Counted from the stretch's first letter, positions 26,510-36,160 are shown. The stretch is DNA of 64,000 nucleotides from Gemmatimonadota bacterium (GCA_027294455.1 JAPULZ010000174.1:54346-118345); one strand, 5' to 3'. Made by a program: numbers and translations. Notes: a model not told the origin generated them from the letters alone.

Positions 26510-27414
26510 GCAGCCGGGAAGTCGTCCCCCTCCACCACGACCCAGCCCTGGTCCAGAGCCGCACGGCGAACCCGGTCGCGCCGGCGGCGGCGCAGCCACA
26601 CCAAGACGACCGCGCCCGCTACGATGGTCCAGAAGCCCGAGACGGAGGTGGCCAGGAGCAGCCATCCGTAGCGGCTCTTGACCTCCTTGTGCCACAGGGC
26701 TTCGAACTGATCGAGCGTCATGCCGTAGGTGCGCCGGAGAGCCCGGTCGAAGTCCGAGGTAGCGGCGAGGGTCTCCATCAACGGCGTGAGGCCCCGATCC
26801 CCTCCGAGGCGCTCCAGCAGCAGGACCGCCGTCGTGGCGAGCGCGTAGCTGGCGTTGGCGCTGGCGGCACCTGTCCGCAGATGCCGGTTCACGACGGTGA
26901 GGTTGGGGATGTCGCCCCAGAGAAACGCCCAGTTCACCCGGAGCCCATCCAGCCGCCCCCACTCCCCGGCGGCGCGGCTCGCATACCCCTCATCGAACCA
27001 GCGCGGCACCCGGCCCACCACGTTCCGGAGGGTGAGATGGGCCAGCTCGTGCCGCAGGGTCTGAAGAACGTTGGCCTCGGAGGTGACGACGATGGTATTG
27101 GTGCCGGGAAAGGCGACGCCGACGCCCCACCCGGGGAGCCGCCCCGCCGTCACGGAATCGAAGGTGTGGCGGTCGGGGGTGACGATGAGCCGCAAGCGGA
27201 ACGCCGGGGGATGGCTGATGCCAGGCCACTGGGCTGCGGCGTCGGCGCGCTCGGCGAGCATTACCGCCATGATTTCGGTCTCGGGCCAGTAGACGGCCGT
27301 GACCCGGCCGACCCGTACCGTCCCGGGCCCCTGAAAACCCAGGATCGCAAAGACCAGCGGGATTACCGCGTAGGTGCTTCTCCCCGGTCGATGGCGTCGA
27401 GCGCTTCCTGGCAT
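26506..27414 (-). CDS. Membrane-bound gluzincin metalloprotease (peptidase MA-like)
   Basis: 302-residue predicted zinc protease. It has an N-terminal hydrophobic segment (~15-28) acting as signal or anchor, the zinc motif 'HELAH' (His122, His126) and a downstream 'WFDEGYA' whose Glu142 would be the third ligand of a gluzincin (peptidase MA/M1-like). A C-terminal transmembrane helix (~255-275) ends in an Arg-rich tail and a short acidic C-terminus. The ATG at 27414 overlaps the preceding TPR gene by 52 bp; no later start lies before the signal segment. It is the last gene of the chemosensory run, so a role in that system is possible but not shown. Confidence 0.78.
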   Translation of the reverse strand: MPGSARRHRPGRSTYAVIPLVFAILGFQGPGTVRVGRVTAVYWPETEIMAVMLAERADAAAQWPGISHPPAFRLRLIVTPDRHTFDSVTAGRLPGWGVGVAFPGTNTIVVTSEANVLQTLRHELAHLTLRNVVGRVPRWFDEGYASRAAGEWGRLDGLRVNWAFLWGDIPNLTVVNRHLRTGAASANASYALATTAVLLLERLGGDRGLTPLMETLAATSDFDRALRRTYGMTLDQFEALWHKEVKSRYGWLLLATSVSGFWTIVAGAVVLVWLRRRRRDRVRRAALDQGWVVVEGDDFPAA

Positions 27415-28223
27415 CGCTTGCCCCATGCGCTGAGCTTGTTGGCCTTGACACCCTTGGCCCATGTCTCACGGGCGCCGTCGTGGTCATCCGCGGCCCATGT
27501 GGCGTGACCCAACTCGTAGTAGGCCTCGATCAAGTTCGGGCCCAGCGCCAGTGTCTTCTCGAAGAAGGTCTGTGCGTCTTCGTACATCTCGCGTTCGAAG
27601 TACACGAGGCCCAGATAGTAGTGGGCGTAGAGCGTCGCCTTGCGGTCGTTGTCGAGGCGGATTGCCTTGGACAGGTGCTCTATGGCTTCGCCGAAGATGC
27701 GCTTCTTGAGACAGATGTACCCTACATTGATACGCGCCAGCGAATTGGCGGGTTCCTTCATTAATACTTGCTGGAACGTACCCAGCGCGTCGTCGTAGTC
27801 CCCGTGGAGCATCTGGGCCCATCCGAGCTGGGATTGGGCCTGCACGTTGTCGGGCGCGAGTTCCAGCGCCTTTTTCAGAGCCTGCATGGCGCCGGCGTGG
27901 TCGCCCAGCGAGATGAGGCTCCACCCCTTCTCGACGTATGTGGAGGCACCGAGGTGGTCGTGCACCACCGGGACGGCCCCGGTGAACGTGGGCGCCTGAT
28001 CGCCGCTCTCGTGCTGGGCCATTTCCTTGTAGGCATCCACGAGCACGCGGATGTCTTCTTTCAAGGCACCGAGGTCGGTGATGGCTTGATCCACCGTCTT
28101 GAACAGTCCGATGATGTCGCGCTTGACGGCCTCGCGGTCGGAACCGTTGGGCGTCGCCTTCAGCCGCTCGGTGATCTCGTCGTACGTGCGACGTAGCGGC
28201 CCGACGGTGAATTCAGGAGTCAT
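27363..28223 (-). CDS. TPR-repeat protein of the chemosensory cluster
   Basis: 286 residues without a signal peptide, so cytosolic. Residues ~1-90 are helical ('YDEITERLKATPNGSDREAVKRD', 'LKEDIRVLVDAYKEM'); from ~110 there are about five TPR units ('VEKGWSLISLGDHAGAMQALKKALELAPD' style). The ATG at 28223 overlaps the upstream cheW by 11 bp; the track start at 28292 is deep inside cheW. Gene coupling suggests it is a partner of the CheW proteins or of another scaffold component. No enzymatic domain. Confidence 0.8.
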   Translation of the reverse strand: MTPEFTVGPLRRTYDEITERLKATPNGSDREAVKRDIIGLFKTVDQAITDLGALKEDIRVLVDAYKEMAQHESGDQAPTFTGAVPVVHDHLGASTYVEKGWSLISLGDHAGAMQALKKALELAPDNVQAQSQLGWAQMLHGDYDDALGTFQQVLMKEPANSLARINVGYICLKKRIFGEAIEHLSKAIRLDNDRKATLYAHYYLGLVYFEREMYEDAQTFFEKTLALGPNLIEAYYELGHATWAADDHDGARETWAKGVKANKLSAWGKRCQEALDAIDRGEAPTR

Positions 28224-28695
28224 CGGTCTGAATCGCCTCCAGGGTCTGCTGCAACTCCAAGCGTTCCTTCGAGGCCAGGATCTTGGCAACACCGAGTATG
28301 ATCACGGTCCGCCCGTCCCGTGCAAAGATGCCTTTGATGTATTTCGCCGCCAGGCCCCGCACGATGCGTGGCGGTGGGGTGATCTCGTCCACGGGCGCTC
28401 GCAACAGCTCGACCACGGCGTCCACTACGATACCGATCCGGTCCTGATCCCATTCCAGGACCATGGTACGTGTTTGATCCTGCACCGGCGCAGCGACGTT
28501 CAGTCGCTTGCGCAAGTCTATGACCGGAATGGCCCCAGTGCCATACTCCAGCATCCCTTCGAGAAATTCGGGTGCCTGGGGCAGCGGGGCGGGTGGATCG
28601 TATCGCAGGATGCGTTCGACCTCGAGGATGTTGAACCCGAACTCCTGTCCCCCGACGCGGAACGTCACCAACTGGATCTCTTCGTCGGCACTCAT
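28213..28695 (-). CDS. cheW: CheW-domain coupling protein (a)
   Basis: 160-residue CheW-domain protein that would couple CheA to receptors. Visible landmarks are 'LVTFRVGGQEFGFNILEVERIL', 'LEGMLEYGTGAIPVIDLRKRL', 'TMVLEWDQDRIGIVVDAVVELLRAP' and the C-terminal 'KGIFARDGRTVIILGVAKIL'. The usual 'VxGxINLRGxxxPV' segment reads 'LEGMLEYGTGAIPV' here, an altered version lacking the Arg-Gly. It overlaps the adjacent cheW and TPR genes by 4 and 11 bp. Confidence 0.92.
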   Translation of the reverse strand: MSADEEIQLVTFRVGGQEFGFNILEVERILRYDPPAPLPQAPEFLEGMLEYGTGAIPVIDLRKRLNVAAPVQDQTRTMVLEWDQDRIGIVVDAVVELLRAPVDEITPPPRIVRGLAAKYIKGIFARDGRTVIILGVAKILASKERLELQQTLEAIQTDDS

Positions 28696-29120
28696 GAGGT
28701 CGCGTCACCGGATTCGAGTAGGAGCCGTTCCCCGAGGGTTGCCATGTCCAGAATCGGTATCAGTTGGTCACCATGACTCGCGATCCCCGAGGCCCACGGC
28801 ATGTTGCCGCCGGGCGGAACGGGACGGGCGGCGTCTCGCACGACCTCGTCGGCGTCGGTCACCTCGAACGCTACGGGGCGCTCCGGACACCGCGTGACCA
28901 CGACCGTCGAACTCCGCTCTCGGGGCGGCGTGCCATTCGACAGCAGCGCGCCCAGATGGATCACGGGCACCGTACCGCCGCGCAAGTGGGCGACACCGCG
29001 CACAGACCGCCGGGCACCGGGCACCGGCTCAGTCTCGGCGTTGTCGATCACCTCGACCACATGTTCGATCGGCAGGCCAAAGAGATCGTGGGCGACCCGC
29101 ACCAGAAGATAACCTGTCAC
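28692..29120 (-). CDS. CheW-domain protein (b)
   Basis: 142-residue single CheW domain ('[21 protein letters not shown]', '[18 protein letters not shown]', '[15 protein letters not shown]', '[12 protein letters not shown]'). Shorter and more divergent than the other two CheW proteins. Two GTG starts are possible, 29129 and 29120; the one at 29120 overlaps the cheB stop by 4 bp (GTGA), the usual arrangement in this cluster, and is preferred. Likely an additional array coupling protein. Confidence 0.87.
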   Translation of the reverse strand: MTGYLLVRVAHDLFGLPIEHVVEVIDNAETEPVPGARRSVRGVAHLRGGTVPVIHLGALLSNGTPPRERSSTVVVTRCPERPVAFEVTDADEVVRDAARPVPPGGNMPWASGIASHGDQLIPILDMATLGERLLLESGDATS

Positions 29121-30190
29121 GAAACCCACCCTTCGCTTTCGAGAGCCTCGGCAACATGCGAGGCCATGTCGCCCAGCGGCACCACCAGGTCGACCCCACC
29201 CGCCGCAATGGCCGATTGCGGCATCCCGAAGATGACCGAGGTCTGTCGATCCTGCGCGAGGCCCACCCCCCCCGCGTCGTGAATGGCGCGCAGGCCCGCG
29301 GCCCCGTCGCGACCCATGCCGGTGAGCACGAGTCCCACCGCACGCTCACCGAAGGTGGCCGCCACGGTCTGGAACAGCGGATCCGCCGCCGGCCGCACGC
29401 CCCACACCGGAGGGTCGCGGTTGATGCGAATCACCGGCCCCTCCTGCTCCCTTTCGACGACCATATGGTAGTCCCCCGGAGCAACATAGGCGGTACCCGC
29501 CATCACCGGTGCGCCGTCGCTGGCCTCCACCACGTGGATGGTACTCGCGTGGTCGAGCCGCTCGGCCAGACTCCTGGTGAACCGTTCGGGCATGTGCTGG
29601 ACGATCAACATGGCGGCGTGGGGAAACGCCGGAAGCTGCGGCAGCATCTCGGCGAGAGCGCGGGGCCCCCCGGTGCTGGCAGCGACGGCGATGGCCGTGT
29701 CGGCGCGGGCTCCGATCGTACCCGGTGGCCGGCGCATCGGAGGGGGCGCCGACGCACTCCGCACCAGCATCGGCACGCGGCTGCAGTCGGCCGCCACGGC
29801 CGCATCGAGGGCGGCCAGCAATGCCTGGGCCAGCTCCTCCATCCTGTTGTTGATCAACCCGTCCGGCTTGGCCACGACCTCCACCGCGCCGAGCTCCAGC
29901 GCGCGAATCGCTGCACTCGTGCCGGGACCTGCATGGGCACTCACCACGACGATGGGACGGGGGGTTTCACTCATGACATAGCCGATGGCGCTCAAGCCGT
30001 CGAGCTTCGGCATCTCGAGATCCATGGTGACGAGGTCAGGCCGCAACTCGTGGATCTTCTTCAAGGCGTCCATGCCGTCTCGGGCGACCCCTGCGACGCG
30101 GAAGCGCTCCGACTCCGCCACGAGGTCGCTCAACACCCGGCGGGTGAGCGCGCTGTCATCGACGATCAAGACGGAATTGGGTTCAGACAT
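29117..30190 (-). CDS. cheB: Chemotaxis response regulator / protein-glutamate methylesterase CheB
   Basis: Removes methyl groups from, and deamidates, chemoreceptors when phosphorylated by CheA. The 357 residues form a receiver domain (~5-125; phospho-acceptor Asp57 in 'LVTMDLEMP', 'VVSAH', 'VVAKP') and a methylesterase domain (~165-350) with catalytic Ser in 'AASTGGP', His in 'VQHMPERFT' and Asp in 'TGMGRDGA'. All are intact. The ATG at 30190 overlaps cheD by 8 bp; the track ORF beyond it is a shadow. No receptor gene lies nearby. Confidence 0.97.
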   Translation of the reverse strand: MSEPNSVLIVDDSALTRRVLSDLVAESERFRVAGVARDGMDALKKIHELRPDLVTMDLEMPKLDGLSAIGYVMSETPRPIVVVSAHAGPGTSAAIRALELGAVEVVAKPDGLINNRMEELAQALLAALDAAVAADCSRVPMLVRSASAPPPMRRPPGTIGARADTAIAVAASTGGPRALAEMLPQLPAFPHAAMLIVQHMPERFTRSLAERLDHASTIHVVEASDGAPVMAGTAYVAPGDYHMVVEREQEGPVIRINRDPPVWGVRPAADPLFQTVAATFGERAVGLVLTGMGRDGAAGLRAIHDAGGVGLAQDRQTSVIFGMPQSAIAAGGVDLVVPLGDMASHVAEALESEGWVS

Positions 30191-30677
30191 GCCGATCTTC
30201 TTGGCCCAGCGACCGCACCGTGACGGTTCCCGCAAGCACGTCGAACAGCAACGACCGCCCCGCCTGCCCGCCCACGTCTTCCCCCACGATTGGCACTCCC
30301 GCGCTCGCCACCGCCTGCCGGCACGCGGCCACGTTGCGCTCCCCCATGTGCACGCCCGAGCCCGGGGTGAGGGGAGCAAACATGCTGGCGCCCCCGATGA
30401 GACGCGCGACGAGGGACGCCTGGCGCGCCCCGCGATCCCGCAACTCCCGCAGCAGATGGGGGACGGCCGTATCAGCGAACTTCGCCGGCATGCTCTGATC
30501 GCGGGCCAGGGTGTGCGACGGCAACACGACATGGGCGATCCCACCCATCTTGATTTCCGGGTCGTGGAGCACAACTGCCACGCAGCTCCCCAACCCACGG
30601 ACCGACATGTGGCCGGTCTTGGCTGCGGTGCGAGACTCGCCCAGTCCGACGGAGACCGCTTCCAACCATTGCTTCAT
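30183..30677 (-). CDS. cheD: Chemoreceptor glutamine deamidase CheD
   Basis: Deamidates receptor glutamines and, in other bacteria, binds CheC. The 164-residue product keeps the catalytic Cys in '[12 protein letters not shown]' and the His in 'GIAHVVLPS', plus 'LIGGASMF' and '[10 protein letters not shown]'. It starts at ATG 30677, overlapping cheR by 4 bp. Together with the cheC gene at 41117, this makes a CheC-CheD pair in the same transcription chain. Confidence 0.95.
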   Translation of the reverse strand: MKQWLEAVSVGLGESRTAAKTGHMSVRGLGSCVAVVLHDPEIKMGGIAHVVLPSHTLARDQSMPAKFADTAVPHLLRELRDRGARQASLVARLIGGASMFAPLTPGSGVHMGERNVAACRQAVASAGVPIVGEDVGGQAGRSLLFDVLAGTVTVRSLGQEDRHV

Positions 30678-31501
30678 GGACGCCTGTACACCCTTTCCCG
30701 CACGTTGCGCTTTCGGAGCAGGTCACAGGCGCTCCCGAACAACGTTTCCACCTTGCCCAGGACCAGTGTGCCACCCGGGTTGAGGGCGTGAGCCATCGTG
30801 GCGAAGATTCGCTCCTGCATCACCCGCTGGAAGTAGATCACGACGTTGCGAAACAGAATGAGATCGTATGGCGGGTCGATGGGAGGCTCCCGGGTGAGGT
30901 CGTGACGCTGGAACCGAACCAGCTCGCGCACTTCGCCAGCTACCGCGCGCACGTCGTGTTCACGGCCCTCGGGTGGGAAATACCTGGCGACCAGGGTCCG
31001 GGGCATCTCGCCGAACGCCTCCTCAGGATAACGTGCGTCCGCCGCCGTTTGCAGACTGCGCGGGTCCAGATCAGTGGCATCGATGCACGGGCCGTGCAGT
31101 GGATCCATACGGGTCCGGCCGGCGCCCTCGAGGAGCAGGACGGCCAGCGTGTAGGCCTCCTCGCCTGACGCGCAGCCGGCCGACCAGCATCTGATGGCGT
31201 TGCCGCGCGCTTCCAGCAACTCGGGTAGCACCGAGCCCAGCACGAAATCCCACATGTCGGCGTTGCGGTAGAACTTGGTCACGTTGATGGTCAACGCGGC
31301 GAGGAACCGGTCACACTCGTCCCCGTCCTCTCGGATACGCCGAGCGTAATCATTATAAGTGTGCACGCCGCACGCCCGCATGCGCACCGCAACGCGCCGC
31401 CGGAGACAGCTGTCCTTGTATGCGTCGACCCGGAGGTCCTGCGCTTCGCCGAGCTGCTGAAGCAGCGCCCGAAACGCCGCGTCCCCACCCGCCGACATCA
31501 T
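30674..31501 (-). CDS. cheR: Chemotaxis protein methyltransferase CheR
   Basis: SAM-dependent methylation of receptor glutamates. The 275-residue protein has the N-terminal helical domain ('YKDSCLRRRVAVRMRACGVHTYNDY'), 'TINVTKFYRNADMW', the SAM-binding 'CWSAGCASGEEAYTLA', 'ATDLDPRSLQ' and 'DLILFRNVVIYF'. The ATG at 31501 (first of two consecutive ATG codons) overlaps the stop of the upstream gene by 4 bp. The track start at 31576 would lie in that gene. Confidence 0.96.
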   Translation of the reverse strand: MMSAGGDAAFRALLQQLGEAQDLRVDAYKDSCLRRRVAVRMRACGVHTYNDYARRIREDGDECDRFLAALTINVTKFYRNADMWDFVLGSVLPELLEARGNAIRCWSAGCASGEEAYTLAVLLLEGAGRTRMDPLHGPCIDATDLDPRSLQTAADARYPEEAFGEMPRTLVARYFPPEGREHDVRAVAGEVRELVRFQRHDLTREPPIDPPYDLILFRNVVIYFQRVMQERIFATMAHALNPGGTLVLGKVETLFGSACDLLRKRNVRERVYRRP

Positions 31502-33120
31502 CGCAGCGCGCTCATGGTCTCGATGTTCGTGCGGGCAAGCTGGTGGCGCGGATTGAGTTGCAGCGTCTTGTGCCACATGGCCGACGCGGTGGCGTGATCC
31601 AATCGCTTGTACGCGATGTTGCCCAGCTTGAAGTAGGTGTCGTCGCCGAGTTCCGGGTTCAACTTCACAGCGCGCTGGTAGGCGTCCCAGGCGTCGTCAT
31701 ACCTTCCGGCCCGGTACAGCACGTCACCCAGGTTCTTCGAAAGCTGCGGCAGGACGAGGCCGTCGGCGGCCGCGGCGCGCAACATGTCGTGCGCCTGCTC
31801 GACATCGCCCACGATCTCCAGGAGCGCGGCCAGGTTGTTCCGCAACACCGTGTTCCGCGGGTGCACCTCCGCCCCCTCGCGCAACACCGACTCCGCGGTG
31901 TTGAAGTCGTCCATGGCGGCCGCGATCAGCGACCGCGCCCAGTACCACACCGCGGGCAACGGGTCGTCTCCCGCCACCTCGTGGGCACGTTCCAACCGGC
32001 CCTGCGCCACCTCGTACTTCTTCAGCCGCATGGCGGCGATGCCCCATCCCGTCAGAATGCGCGGATCCATCCGCGCCCGCCCCACCGCCTCGCCATACGC
32101 CGCCTCTGCGTCCTCGACCTGCCCCATCTTTTCGAGGCTCAGGGCTAAATTGTACAGGACACTCGCGTGGTCGCCGCCGAGCTCCGCCGCCTCCCGAAAC
32201 GACCGGTGGGCTTCCGCCCAGTCGTGCTGTTTCGTCGCCACCAGGCCGAGGTAGAAATGACCGGCCAGTTCGTCGTTGTTCAGTTCGACCACTCGGCGGA
32301 ACTCGCGCGCCGCCTCGTCGAGCATGCCGGTCTTGTAGAAGGCGACTCCGAGGTTGCGATGCTCCTCCACGCGGGCTTCGGCCACCGCCTGCGACGACCG
32401 GCTCTTCACCTGCCCCGCCACCCGATGCACGAATCCGGCGGTGATGAGCCCGTACAGGGCCTTCCCGGCGTCGAACTCGTTCAGCAACGATTCTTCGATC
32501 AACTGGGCAAAGTCGCGTTTGCCGTCGAGGAGGGTGACCAGCAGCTGCTGCCGCTCGGTGAGCTCGACGTCGGAGGAGGCCAGGCGCTCCTCGTCGAGCG
32601 CGAACACGACGTCGAACGACGGAATCTTCTTCTCGATGAGGCTCCACTCGTCGATGCGGCGCGCTCCCTCGAGCAGGAGCCCCTCGGGATTGATGGACAG
32701 CCGGACGTCGTCGCCTTCGGGCATGACGTCGATGTCGAAGCGAAAACTCCCCTGGTTCCAGGTAAACAGGAAATACACCGCCTCCTCAACCTGAATCCGC
32801 ACGTACTCTTCCAGGTCGGCCTGCCCGATCGCGCCAGTGGCCACGAGCAGCTCGCCAACCTTGCTGTAGCGATCCTTCGCCTGGTGCTCGATGGCCGTGT
32901 CGAGCTGCTCCCGGGTGATCTTGCCGTCCTTGATGAGCATGTCCCCGAAGCGATCGCGGCGGTTCACCACCGACGCAAAGCAGATGCGGCCGGAGTCGAA
33001 ATAGATGTACCCGAGGTTGGTGCGGTCGGTGACCGACAGACACCCGGTCTTCTGCCCGAGGGCGAGCAGTTGCAGCACATCCGGCAGGGACGCTTCCTTG
33101 AGACTGCCCTTGATCGCCAC
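31498..33120 (-). CDS. DUF4388 (PatA N-terminal-like) protein with TPR repeats (a)
   Basis: 540 residues. Residues ~1-200 match the DUF4388/PatA-N pattern: 'IKGSLKEASLPDVLQLLALGQKTG', 'GYIYFDSGRICFASV', then a 'GDMLIKDGKITREQLDTAIEHQ' segment as in GspE N-domain-like helices, then 'LEGARRIDEWSLIEKKIPS' and a winged-helix-like stretch (~195-240). From ~260 to the end there are about seven TPR units. The GTG start at 33120 overlaps the stop of the AAA+ gene by 1 bp. DUF4388 proteins occur in gliding and phosphorelay systems; the molecular role is unknown. Close in plan to the protein at 37276. Confidence 0.85.
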   Translation of the reverse strand: MAIKGSLKEASLPDVLQLLALGQKTGCLSVTDRTNLGYIYFDSGRICFASVVNRRDRFGDMLIKDGKITREQLDTAIEHQAKDRYSKVGELLVATGAIGQADLEEYVRIQVEEAVYFLFTWNQGSFRFDIDVMPEGDDVRLSINPEGLLLEGARRIDEWSLIEKKIPSFDVVFALDEERLASSDVELTERQQLLVTLLDGKRDFAQLIEESLLNEFDAGKALYGLITAGFVHRVAGQVKSRSSQAVAEARVEEHRNLGVAFYKTGMLDEAAREFRRVVELNNDELAGHFYLGLVATKQHDWAEAHRSFREAAELGGDHASVLYNLALSLEKMGQVEDAEAAYGEAVGRARMDPRILTGWGIAAMRLKKYEVAQGRLERAHEVAGDDPLPAVWYWARSLIAAAMDDFNTAESVLREGAEVHPRNTVLRNNLAALLEIVGDVEQAHDMLRAAAADGLVLPQLSKNLGDVLYRAGRYDDAWDAYQRAVKLNPELGDDTYFKLGNIAYKRLDHATASAMWHKTLQLNPRHQLARTNIETMSALR

Positions 33121-35090
33121 TAGACCAGCTCCTCGATGACCCGGTCGGAGGGATCAGGCCACTCCCACACGACCTTCTCCCGGCTCGTGATGCCGCCGGC
33201 GGGTGAGACGACCACGCCGCTGGTGCGAACCCGCGCCGCCGATTGCACCTCGGCGGCGGGTGGCCCCTCCAGCAACTTGCGTGCGATTTCCACGGTGAGG
33301 GCCGCCCCCATCGCCTGTGCGCCGCTGACGACCCGATTGAACGCCGCCAAGAGCGAGCGCACGGAATCGACGTCCTGGCGTGACAGGTAGTCGACCAGCT
33401 GGGAATCGGCCGCCCCCACCCGCGATTCGAGGTGGGACACGATGATGGCGCGACGCAGCTCTGGGTCGGGGGAGGAGATGGTGGCGACCAACCCACCGCC
33501 CAGCCGGGATTGGAGGCGATCGTCCAGCCCCTGGATGTCCTGTGGAGCGGCGGTAGAGGTGAAGACCAGCTGCCGGCCGGAGTCGGCATACAAGTTGAAG
33601 AGGTTGAACAATTCTTCTTGGACCGTCTCACCGTTGCCGATGTCCTGCACATCGTCCAGGAGAAACGCCGAAGCGTGCCGGTAGCGCGCGCGCCACGCCG
33701 GCACGGCATTCTCTTCGATGGCCTTGACCAGCTCGGACGCGAATGTTTCCGCCGACAGGCAGGCGACGATCCGTCCGCTCGCATCCTGCAACGTGCGCCC
33801 GATCGAGTGGAGCAAATGCGTCTTGCCGACACCGGCCGGCCCGACGAACGTCAGTGGGTTGTAGGCCACGCCCGGCTGGGCGATCACGGCCCGGGCCGCT
33901 TCCAGCGCCATCTTGGTGGCGTCGCCCATCAGAAAATCGTGAAGCGAGAACATGTCCGACGGTTCCGGCGGCGGAACGAAATTCTTGTGCGCCTCCTCGA
34001 CCAGCTGGACGGCATCGGCGACACGATCCGGCGACTTGAACACGGGGTTCCGCGCAGCGTCCGGATCGAACTCGGCAACCTCGGCCTCCAGGCGGCGCAG
34101 CCGATCGACGCGCTTCTCATATTCGCGGACGGCCGCGACCGTCCCGCCCGGCACATCCTGTCCCAGCAACGCCTCGAGCGTCGCCGTTTCGTAGCCGCGC
34201 CCCGCCCACTCCTCGATGGCTCTCCGGATCTCCGCGGTCCAACTCTCGACCTGCTCGGCAACCGTGACAGTCAATCCCGTCAGGAATTGGTCGAATTCAT
34301 CCACCTGCGGCTCGGGGGCCGGCGCCAGTGCTCGCGGGACGGTCGATCGCGACGGAGAGTCGTCGGTCTGCATCTCGCCGAGCACCAGCGAGCGGACCTC
34401 CTCGGGGCTGAGCGGCTGTTCGTTGACGGATTGAATCGCGTGCAAGCGATTGAGGATGCCCAATAGCGCGCGCACGTGCTGAACCTCCAGGCCCGCGACG
34501 GTCGCCAGGACCTCGGGGGACAGGTTCACACCGCGTTCCGCGGAGCGGCGTTGGAGGATGGCGAGTCGCGTCTCGTACGCCGGGGCGCCGATGTCGACGA
34601 TGAGCCCGCCATCGATCCGCTGGAGGAGTCGGTCGTCGAGATCGCCGATCTGGTCCGGGGGACGGTCACTCGTGAGCACGATCTGTTTCTCGGCCGACTG
34701 AAACTCCACGGCGAGTCGCAACAGCTCCGCTTGCATCTCCTGGCTGTGCCCGAGGAATTGCACGTCGTCGAGCAAAACCACGTGGACCCCACCGAAGCGC
34801 TTGCGGAATTCTTCAGGCGCGCCGGCGGACACCGCCTGGTGGTACAGTTCCACGAACTCGTCGAGGGTGAAGTACTCCACCACCAATCCGGGCGACAGCT
34901 CGCGACAGCGATGACCGATGGCCATCAGCAGATGCGTCTTGCCGAGTCCCGTCTGTCCGTACACGAAAAGGGGATTGTACGCCGACCCCGGATTCTCCGA
35001 TACGGTGTGGGCCGCCGTCACCGCGAGCCGGCTGTTAGGTCCCACCACGTAGTGGTCGAACGTGTACCGGGGATTGAGGTTGCCGCTCAC
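33120..35090 (-). CDS. Tandem DnaA-type AAA+ ATPase without DnaA DNA-binding domain
   Basis: 656 residues with two DnaA/Hda-like AAA+ modules. Module 1 (~8-240): '[15 protein letters not shown]', Walker A GQTGLGKT (45-52), Walker B VLLDDV (105-110), sensor 1 '[12 protein letters not shown]' and box VII arginine Arg158. Module 2 (~380-605): '[20 protein letters not shown]', Walker A GPAGVGKT (417-424), Walker B FLLDDV (476-481), '[12 protein letters not shown]', Arg529. A helical linker (~275-375) separates them. The C-terminus is short and has no DnaA domain IV helix-turn-helix or DHTTV signature; no domain I/II is present either. All ATPase residues look intact in both copies. The ATG overlaps the MglA-like gene by 4 bp. 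It is not chromosomal DnaA; a regulatory or scaffolding ATPase is inferred. Confidence 0.88.
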   Translation of the reverse strand: MSGNLNPRYTFDHYVVGPNSRLAVTAAHTVSENPGSAYNPLFVYGQTGLGKTHLLMAIGHRCRELSPGLVVEYFTLDEFVELYHQAVSAGAPEEFRKRFGGVHVVLLDDVQFLGHSQEMQAELLRLAVEFQSAEKQIVLTSDRPPDQIGDLDDRLLQRIDGGLIVDIGAPAYETRLAILQRRSAERGVNLSPEVLATVAGLEVQHVRALLGILNRLHAIQSVNEQPLSPEEVRSLVLGEMQTDDSPSRSTVPRALAPAPEPQVDEFDQFLTGLTVTVAEQVESWTAEIRRAIEEWAGRGYETATLEALLGQDVPGGTVAAVREYEKRVDRLRRLEAEVAEFDPDAARNPVFKSPDRVADAVQLVEEAHKNFVPPPEPSDMFSLHDFLMGDATKMALEAARAVIAQPGVAYNPLTFVGPAGVGKTHLLHSIGRTLQDASGRIVACLSAETFASELVKAIEENAVPAWRARYRHASAFLLDDVQDIGNGETVQEELFNLFNLYADSGRQLVFTSTAAPQDIQGLDDRLQSRLGGGLVATISSPDPELRRAIIVSHLESRVGAADSQLVDYLSRQDVDSVRSLLAAFNRVVSGAQAMGAALTVEIARKLLEGPPAAEVQSAARVRTSGVVVSPAGGITSREKVVWEWPDPSDRVIEELV

Positions 35091-35686
35091 GCCGAGGGTT
35101 CCTCGCTCAGGCGGCGCAACACGAGCTCCGAGATCGCCCGGAGCGTTTCGAACACGCCGTTGCCCGTCAACGCGTCGGCCGGGAAACTCGGTACGCCTCG
35201 GAAGTTCAACGCATCATCGAGTTCCGCGGCGGGAAGCACGAGCTCACGAGGCAACGCCTGTTTGTTGTACTGAAGTACGAGAGGGAGGGTTCGCACGTCC
35301 ACGCCCTGCGCGAGGAGATTGGCGTGCAGATTCTGCAGGCTCTCGATGTTCTCGTCCAGCTGGCGCGCCTGACTGTCCGCGACGAACACGACGCCGTCGG
35401 CACCCTGTAACACCAGCTTCCGCGTCGCATCGTAATACACCTGGCCCGGCACCGTGTACAATTGAAAGCGGGTGGTGAAACCCGAGATAGTTCCGAGCTC
35501 CAGCGGCAAGAAATCGAAGAACAACGTGCGGTCCGTCTGGGTCGCCAGCGACACCATGCGCCCACGTCGCTCCCCAGGAACCCGATCGTACACGTATTGT
35601 AGGTTCGTCGTCTTGCCCGATCGTCCGGGCCCGTAGTAGACGATCTTGCAGGTGATTTCGCGGGTCGTGAAGTTGATCAGCGACAT
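35087..35686 (-). CDS. MglA-like small Ras-family GTPase
   Basis: 199-residue GTPase closely resembling MglA, the polarity switch of gliding bacteria. It has '[24 protein letters not shown]' with P-loop GPGRSGKT (19-26), '[13 protein letters not shown]', the MglA-type switch '[30 protein letters not shown]' region and the C-terminal '[11 protein letters not shown]'. The guanine-specificity motif is NKQA (141-144) where MglA has NKRD, so the base-recognising Asp is missing. Two roadblock genes, candidates for MglB-like GAP or exchange partners, precede it by 3 bp, and the AAA+ gene overlaps it by 4 bp. Confidence 0.92.
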   Translation of the reverse strand: MSLINFTTREITCKIVYYGPGRSGKTTNLQYVYDRVPGERRGRMVSLATQTDRTLFFDFLPLELGTISGFTTRFQLYTVPGQVYYDATRKLVLQGADGVVFVADSQARQLDENIESLQNLHANLLAQGVDVRTLPLVLQYNKQALPRELVLPAAELDDALNFRGVPSFPADALTGNGVFETLRAISELVLRRLSEEPSA

Positions 35687-35689
35687 GGC

Positions 35690-36160
35690 TCAGCTTCGAA
35701 AGAGCGTGGCGAGACTCTCGTTGAGCTCGCGTTCGAAGTCCGCGGCCAAAACCTTCTTCGGCGTTTCGGGCGCCGGGCACGCGGCGACCAACTCACGGGT
35801 GAACTCCTCGAAGAACACCTGCACGAGTCCCGGTGACGATTCAGGACCATACACGACGAGTGACACCATTCTTCCCCGCGGCGAATCGAAGCCGGCGAGA
35901 AAAATGCCATGTTGCGCTCCTTGGTGGTTGAGGGCGGAGAACTGCTCCTCATCCAGCATCTTGGCCACCTCGCCTGTCGAGGCAACGATCGCCGCCCCCA
36001 GCGCCGCGGCGGCCATCACGTCCACCGCCCTGGTGAACCCGTGCTGGGCGATGACCTGACCCGCAGGCGTCATCAACAATGCCAAGCGGGCCCCCGCCTC
36101 GGCGACGAAGGTCTTCAGTGGTCCCTCCACCCACGGATCGACAGACTGAATATTGGTCAT
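35690..36160 (-). CDS. Roadblock/LC7-domain protein (MglB-like, a)
   Basis: 156 residues with a roadblock/LC7 fold over ~12-115: 'ARLALLMTPAGQVIAQHGF', 'DVMAAAALGAAIVASTGEVAKML', then 'GIFLAGFDSPRGRMVSLVVY'. A helical tail (~115-156) follows. Roadblock proteins act on MglA-type GTPases as GAPs or scaffolds; adjacency to the GTPase gene (3 bp away) supports that role. Overlaps the second roadblock gene by 4 bp. Confidence 0.85.
   Translation of the reverse strand: MTNIQSVDPWVEGPLKTFVAEAGARLALLMTPAGQVIAQHGFTRAVDVMAAAALGAAIVASTGEVAKMLDEEQFSALNHQGAQHGIFLAGFDSPRGRMVSLVVYGPESSPGLVQVFFEEFTRELVAACPAPETPKKVLAADFERELNESLATLFRS

Noticed and set aside
33120-35090. Second chromosomal DnaA or plasmid-type initiator
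   Set aside because: No DNA-binding domain IV, no domain I, no DnaA-box cluster or replication genes seen nearby; both AAA+ modules lie in a signalling operon.
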